DNA of 64,000 nucleotides from Salvia splendens (Eukaryota; Streptophyta; Magnoliopsida; Lamiales; Lamiaceae), in contig NC_056038.1 of NCBI RefSeq assembly GCF_004379255.2, forward strand, positions 6,610,729-6,674,728, written 5' to 3'. This document shows, one piece after another, positions 58,797 to 64,000 of this stretch. The position numbers were made by a program, and so were the translations under genes. The notes beneath the pieces were generated by a model. That model was not told the origin of the DNA. It did no database searches and worked only from the letters and a program-made list of their open reading frames with translations. Within the stretch, counting starts at the first letter, position 1. Every line of letters begins with the position of its first letter.

Positions 58797-61398
58797 ATGG
58801 CGGCGTCTACGGCGATTGCAAATTCCACCACTGCTCTCTCTTCCGTTAACTCTCGCCACCACCTCTTCCCTAAATTTGCCTCCATTTCGCTCATCCATGG
58901 CCTTCCGGAATTCCGCCCTCCTCCGCTCGGCCTCGCCCATCACTACACTGCAAATGGTTCTTCCCTACCGATTATTAGAGCTCAGAGTCCTCCAGGTATG
59001 CAGAGGGAAATAGTTTTTATCCTGCCACTTGGTTAGCTTGCGTACTTAGCAGAAGATGGAGAATATTTTCGTACATTTCGATAGCTGACTAACTGTTTGA
59101 TGAATTGCCTCTGACATTGTAGCTGTAGGTTACACACCTGAGGCTAATTTCTACAAAGTTGAGGCAATTCTGAGGTTCGCTTAATGTGCTGATCTCGTTT
59201 TTACATGTCTCGATAGCTCGCTGACTTGTTTTTGTTTTTATTTTTATTTTTCCCTTTTCTCTTCTGCTAACCTTGTGGATTTAGGCCGTGGAGGATTCAA
59301 CAGGTTTCTTCGGTAAGGATATGTATTTTTGGATTTTTATAATTACAGATTGTATTTGGAGTTTGTGACACATTTTTTAATCCGACTAGCATGCAAATTG
59401 TTGTGAATGTTGTTAAATTGCTTTAAATTTTTGTTTGCATGTAAAGAAATCCACATTATGTTCTAGTATTATTCATAAACAATTTCAGCGATAAACCAGG
59501 ATGTTCTTTCATATGCCTAAAAATAGTCATTTCTGTTTACAATTGTGTGGATGATAGCTATTGTTCGCACAATTAACTCTTCATAAATGTTGATTGAATC
59601 AATATCATTGTACATGATTAATGATCTTGGTTTTGAGGGTTTAGTTATCGTCATTGTCTCATTACTATTTAAAATGATCATGATTTAGGGAAGGTTTTGA
59701 GCAAGTTTAGAATGACATTTGTGCATCTTATAAAGAATTCGCAATGACATTGTACACTTCTAATAATGAAATGGCAGGATCACTATCTCACTAGTCGTAG
59801 GTTCAAGATCACTAACACAACATCTTTGATATGACAACATCACATTAATCGTGATAACATGGCTTATAATGTCCCAGTGAATGCAACACTGTCTTTATCC
59901 TGGAAAGCTACTAGCACAACTCTTATTAATTTGGAACAATAATCAATAGATATCATTCAGCTAAACCACAAGATTCTACATTGAACCTTGAATTTAGAAA
60001 CCTATTCCCAAACAGGATTGAGCTATTGCTTCTGGAGTTTTCAGCATATCTAACAAGTTTTCTTGTTATAATTTGAAGAAAACTGTGTTACTGAACATTT
60101 TTTTCTGGATAATACCTAGGCATTGTTGAAGATGGGAATTCGTGGAATTACAGTTTCTGATGTACGGGGCTTTGGCGCTCAAGGTGGTTCAGCAGAAAGA
60201 CAGGCTGGTATATGCACGCACACAATTCTGTGGTTCAGTTTATAAGGATTGTTTTATAAATGCATTTTTTGTCCCTGCCCGGGCTGAAGATGGCGACTAA
60301 TGCATTCAAAGATATGCATTGCATTCCTGCAGCATAAGAACAGTAGGGAGGTGGATAAATGCTTCCATCCCCAAACACAGTTCCAACGCCGTTCAATTTA
60401 TTGTTTTTTGAACTCAAAACCATTTGCACTCTATTTCATGTAATGTTATGTGCTCTCTTCAGGCTCTGAGTTTTCTGAAGACAATTTTGTCGTGAAAGTA
60501 AAGATGGAGATTGTTGTGAGCAAAGATCAGGTATAGGAATCTAAGGACCTTTTGTTTTAGCCATTCAGTTATGTCCACCTCAAAACTCGTGTAAGGTTCT
60601 TGTCTTTACTTTTTGTTGTGTAGGTCGAAGAAGTCATTGCAAAGATAATCGACCAGGCAAGAACTGGAGAAATAGGAGATGGCAAGATTTTTGGTAAGAC
60701 TACAAAAGTGATATCTCTTGTGGGCTGAGATTTCTCTTAGACCTCATTCTTCCTCCAACTTATTACTTTCTTCCTAGAATTCTAGTGATTTCCTAATTAA
60801 TCTTTTATCCTGCATTTTTGTTCTGTTTAGTGTTTTATATTTCATGCAAAGGAGGTCTTAACTCTTCACTGCGACTAATATTTATGCTGCTATTTCCCTC
60901 GTGTCTATGTTGCTATTTTCCTGTTATGTTTAACCTGGGATTCTTGATTCTTGATTCTTGTCATAGTTCATAATCAAACAATGAACCTGCAGTGGGGTCA
61001 CAAATAGAATAGTCTATGTTGATAAAAAATTTTTTGGCTCAGTTTAGGATTAGAGACAGAAGTTAATTTCCAAGAGAAACAAAAGTAGTAAATTGTAACT
61101 ATGAAACTAGCTTGTGATATCTCAGACAGAGAGCATAAAAAAACGGAAACAATAAATTGTAACCAAGAATCTAGTCCTGATATTATTTTGTCTGTCATCT
61201 GTGCAGTGAGTCCTGTGGCGGACATAATAAGAGTTCGTACAGGTAAGCGTTCTATCTATATAACATATTTTGCTTCCTCTATCTTTTCATTTGTGTATGA
61301 AGTATTTATGCTCTAATTTAGGCGAGCGAGGAGAGAAGGCTGAAAGGATGACAGGCGGACGTTATGATATGTTCTCCGTTGGATCCTCCACTACTTAA
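58797..61398 (+). CDS. GLB1: Chloroplast nitrogen regulatory PII protein
   Basis: Eight exons join in frame: 58797-58995, 59123-59174, 59285-59312, 60120-60207, 60463-60530, 60624-60693, 61207-61242 and 61322-61398, giving 205 residues. A Ser/His-rich transit peptide of about 60 residues precedes the PII core (YKVEAILRPWRIQQVSSAL). The T-loop DVRGFGAQGG is at residues 107-116, followed by SEFSEDNFVVKVKMEIVV, TGEIGDGKIFV and the ATP-binding RVRTGERGEKA. The short plant C-terminal extension (Q-loop region, ending SVGSSTT) is present. In plants PII senses 2-oxoglutarate, ATP and glutamine and activates N-acetylglutamate kinase for arginine synthesis; it also binds acetyl-CoA carboxylase. The T-loop lacks the cyanobacterial phosphorylated Ser arrangement, as in other plants. 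Intron 3 is 807 bp; all borders are GT/AG. Confidence 0.95.
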
Positions 61399-61689
61399 GC
61401 CCGCCAGAACTGCACAACCTTTTTTGTTGTCTGTCACTGTTGGAAATTTTGAATCTTCAGTACTTCAGACATATTTCTCGTTGATTGGCATTATGGCTGC
61501 GTGTTTTGTGAATGAAAACAATGTAAATCAGTTAAAACCTCTTAACATTCCCAGTCACATTAGACCTCAATGTTGCATTCATTCCCATTGTTTACATAAA
61601 CTGCCATTTTTAAACTTTGAAATTTTTTCGAATAGTGCTTTCTGGAATATAGTTTAATAAATGGAGAATTGGACTTGATAAATTTGTAA
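61399..61689 (+). other. PII 3' UTR region
   Basis: AT-rich sequence with AATAAA-like word near 61656; no other feature seen. Confidence 0.5.
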
Positions 61690-62010
61690 TCTAAGCATGA
61701 TCAAGCGGAGAGGAAAGAGAATTTGATCTTGTTTATTGATTTGAATGAATGAATTTTACAATGCAGGAATCACCTTATATACTTGGTGATGAGAGCAAAA
61801 ATATCTAGCTAAAATATTAAGCTAACTAACTAACTAATGCCAGCTAGGATAACTAACTAGAACAAGCTAAAAAGACTAAGATGAGCTGAGCTCAGTCCTT
61901 CACTCGAATCTTCACCTCTTCACTTCAATCATTATCTCGAAGCTTCCATAGATGATCAGCTTCTCGGGGTTGCATGCTCTTGATCTCTTGATCACACTTC
62001 TTGTTGCTCA
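61690..62010 (-). repeat. Putative 3' LTR of the right-hand copia
   Basis: Starts about TGAGCAAC (minus strand, 62010) just after the polypurine tract. The left limit is a guess because the partner LTR is outside the window. TATATAAGGTGATTCCTG near 61780 (minus) may be its promoter or R region. Confidence 0.45.
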
Positions 62011-62031
62011 TTGATATATCTAAGAGCCCCC

Positions 62032-62651
62032 TCAAGATGGACTATACACTGTTGTAAAATCCATCTTGGCAAGCAGATTATGAAATGGAGTTGCAGCCAA
62101 AGGCTTTGTAAATATATCAGCAAGCTGAAGATGATTATGAACATGTATAGGTTTAATGACACCTTCAAGTAGCCTTTCCCAAACAGTGTGGCAGTCAATT
62201 TCAATGTGTTTAGTACGCTCATGGAACACTGGGTTTGAGCTAATGTATACTGCTGTCTGATTATCACAGTAGAGAGGAACCGGCTGCTTCACTTGAACAC
62301 CAAAATCTTTTAGTAAAGCCAAAATCCAAACTACTTCACAGCATGCTAAAGCCATTGCTCTATATTCTGCTTCTTTGATCTCCAGGAAATCAAAGAACTT
62401 CCCAGGAATAAGCAAAAACCAGATATGCTTCTTCTTGTGTCAGGACATGCAGCCCAGTCTGCATCAGAGAAGATGCTCAAGGAAAGTTCTGCTTTGGCTG
62501 AGTAGAAAAGGCCATGGCCTAGGGTACGTTTCAAATATTTAAGAACTCTTTCAGCAGCTAGCATGTGCCCTGAGCAAGGTTTGGACAAGAATTGGCTAAG
62601 TTTATTCACTGCAAAGGTGATATCAGGTCTGGTAATGCAGAGATACACCAA
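62032..62651 (-). pseudogene. Copia RT end and RNase H, frameshifted
   Basis: Two overlapping minus frames cover the region: ITRPDITFAVNKLSQF ... FSDADWAACPDTRRSISGFCLFLG to about 62346, and EAEYRAMALACCEVVWI ... YCDNQTAVYISSNPVFHERT with the final LADIFTKPL to 62032. The change of frame near 62380-62415 breaks the gene. The order matches the end of copia pol. Confidence 0.85.
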
Positions 62652-62972
62652 ACGCCCAAGGTATAGGAATCTTGAACTTGATCTTATATACCCATTTGCA
62701 AGATATAGGAATCTTGCCTGGAGGCAAAACTGTGATCAACCAAGTGTCTGTCCTTATCAGAGCTTGTTACTCCTCTTGCATAGCCAAGACCCACTCAGGA
62801 TGTTGTGAAGCTTGTTTGTAGGAGTTAGGCTCAGTGAGGATGGAAAGAAGGATGATAAATTTGAGATAGGGCTGAGACAGTTTGGCAAGAGAAAAATAGG
62901 AAGAGATAGGATATTTGGAAGAAGAGACAAATGAGTTACATATATAATCAGTGAGGTGTGTTGGTGTTTTGA

Positions 62973-63944
62973 TTATTCTTCCAGAGGCAGAATGATTAGG
63001 AACTGCATTAGGCGAGGAGTAATTTGCTGTGCCAGAGGCTGAGAAGCATTTTGCTGTGGCAGAAGAGGAAGAGAAGGATCTGTATTCGTGTGAGGCTGAG
63101 TGGTTTCTGGAGCAGGAAAATGAATGTCTGGAAATGATGCAGGTTTCTGGTGTGAAAGAGGAAACTCAGTTTCATGGAATATAACATTTCTGCTAATGAA
63201 AATGTTATTGTTTTCTAAATCCATGACTTTATACCCCTTGTACCCAGAGGGATATCCAATGAATATGCACTTTATAGCCCTTGGTGAGAATTTGTTTCTG
63301 CTTTTATCCAATGTTGAAGCAAAGCAAAGACACCCAAACACTTTCAAGCTTGAATATGTTGGAAGTTTGTTAAACAATAGCTGAAATGGTGTCAGTTTAT
63401 TGGGCAGTACATATGAGGGAAGTCTATTGATAAGAAAAGAAGCTGTAAGAATGCACTCTCCCCAGAATTCTATAGGAAGATGACATTGAAAAAGAAGGCT
63501 TCTTGCCACATTCAATAGATGTTGGTGTTTCCTTTCTACTTTGGCATTTTGTTGAGGTGTTTCAACACATGAGTGTTGGGAGATAGTTCCATATGTAGAG
63601 AGTAGGGAAGTGAGATTGAACTCGGGTGCATTGTCACTTCTCATCATTTTTATCTTATTTGAAAACTGAGTAAGAATGGTGGAAAAGAACCGAGACATCA
63701 CAGTAGGAACCTCAGACTTTTGAGTGAGCAGAAAGGTCCAAACAAAACGGGAAAAATCGTCAACTATTGTGAGAAAGTATTTGAATCCATTGTGTGTAGG
63801 AGTATAGAATGACCCCCATACATCACAATTAATCAAATAAAAAATATCAGAGGATCTATGAGGAGAAGCAGGGTAAGACAACTTTCTTTGTTTTGCTATA
63901 GGACAAATATGGCAAGAAGATATTTGAGTGCTAGAAGGAGACAA
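62973..63944 (-). pseudogene. Copia integrase region
   Basis: Open frame of 323 residues with CHICPIAKQRKLSYP (end of the zinc-binding part), the core acidic positions in LINCDVWGSF, MRSDNAPEF and ETPQQNAKVERKHQHL, then RLPSYVL...FGCLCFAS and the GYPSGYKGYKV motif. The beginning of the zinc-binding part lies upstream (toward 64000) past a stop. It leads into a disordered Pro-rich linker and then the RT deletion. Confidence 0.88.
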
Positions 63945-64000
63945 AAATCAGACAAAAGCTTCAATTTATTGAGAAAAGGGTGGCCCAAACGTTGGTGCCA

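Larger units (their letters stand above)
61690..64000 (-). mobile_element. Ty1/copia retrotransposon, deleted, running off the right edge
   Basis: In minus sense: integrase (63944-62973), a short linker, then directly the end of RT/RNase H (62651-62032). Most of the reverse transcriptase is missing between about 62660 and 62970. A polypurine tract (TTGAGGGGGC, about 62026-62036) precedes the putative 3' LTR (about 62010-61690). The 5' part lies outside the window. Confidence 0.85.

Noticed and set aside
11436..61398. Argininosuccinate synthase and PII as a functional gene cluster
   Set aside because: Both touch arginine synthesis, but they are about 47 kb apart with unrelated genes between, so clustering is not supported.

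Overview
This window looks like a nuclear chromosome segment of a flowering plant. The genes have many short introns with GT/AG borders, a chloroplast PII protein, a plant-type PPR protein, telo-box and site II promoter motifs, and dense plant-type transposons. The closest protein flavours (a DUF724/Agenet protein, LACS1, PIF/Harbinger ORF1 proteins, many CTCCCTCCGTCCC-ended Stowaway MITEs) fit a eudicot, possibly Lamiales. That lineage call is inference only.

Layout from left to right. 1-4.9 kb: AT-rich sequence with a nearly complete but broken mariner element (1301-4880). 5.2-9.1 kb (+): a 7-exon PRP43/DHX15-type DEAH helicase. 11.4-14.4 kb (+): a 10-exon argininosuccinate synthase. 14.9-16.5 kb (-): an intronless E-class PPR protein. 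17.6-21.0 kb (-): an 18-exon long-chain acyl-CoA synthetase of LACS1 type. 21-25.8 kb: AT-rich intergenic DNA with MITE remnants and a tRNA half. 25.8-36.9 kb: an 11.1 kb Ty3/gypsy Tat-lineage retrotransposon with LTRs that look identical, gag and pol separated by an in-frame UAG, satellite-like tandem repeats and a spliced antisense gene. 37.7-44.7 kb (-): a DUF724 protein with two Agenet modules. 45.1-53.8 kb: a MULE with a 9-bp target duplication carrying two decayed convergent genes (PB1-like and zf-GRF); a copia element sits inside the zf-GRF gene and a SINE sits inside the copia. 54.4-56.6 kb: a PIF/Harbinger-like element carrying only the Myb-like ORF1. 56.6-58.4 kb: a cluster of MITEs and a long trinucleotide run. 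58.8-61.4 kb (+): an 8-exon chloroplast PII protein (GLB1). 61.7-64.0 kb (-): a deleted copia element running off the right edge.

The host genes do not form a pathway cluster, although argininosuccinate synthase and PII both belong to nitrogen/arginine metabolism (plant PII activates N-acetylglutamate kinase at the start of arginine synthesis). They lie about 47 kb apart and I take this as coincidence. The most notable content is in the mobile DNA: the two-gene MULE, the antisense spliced gene of the Tat element, a tobamovirus-like UAG readthrough context between gag and pol, and a mariner element whose empty target site survives in a neighbouring tandem copy.
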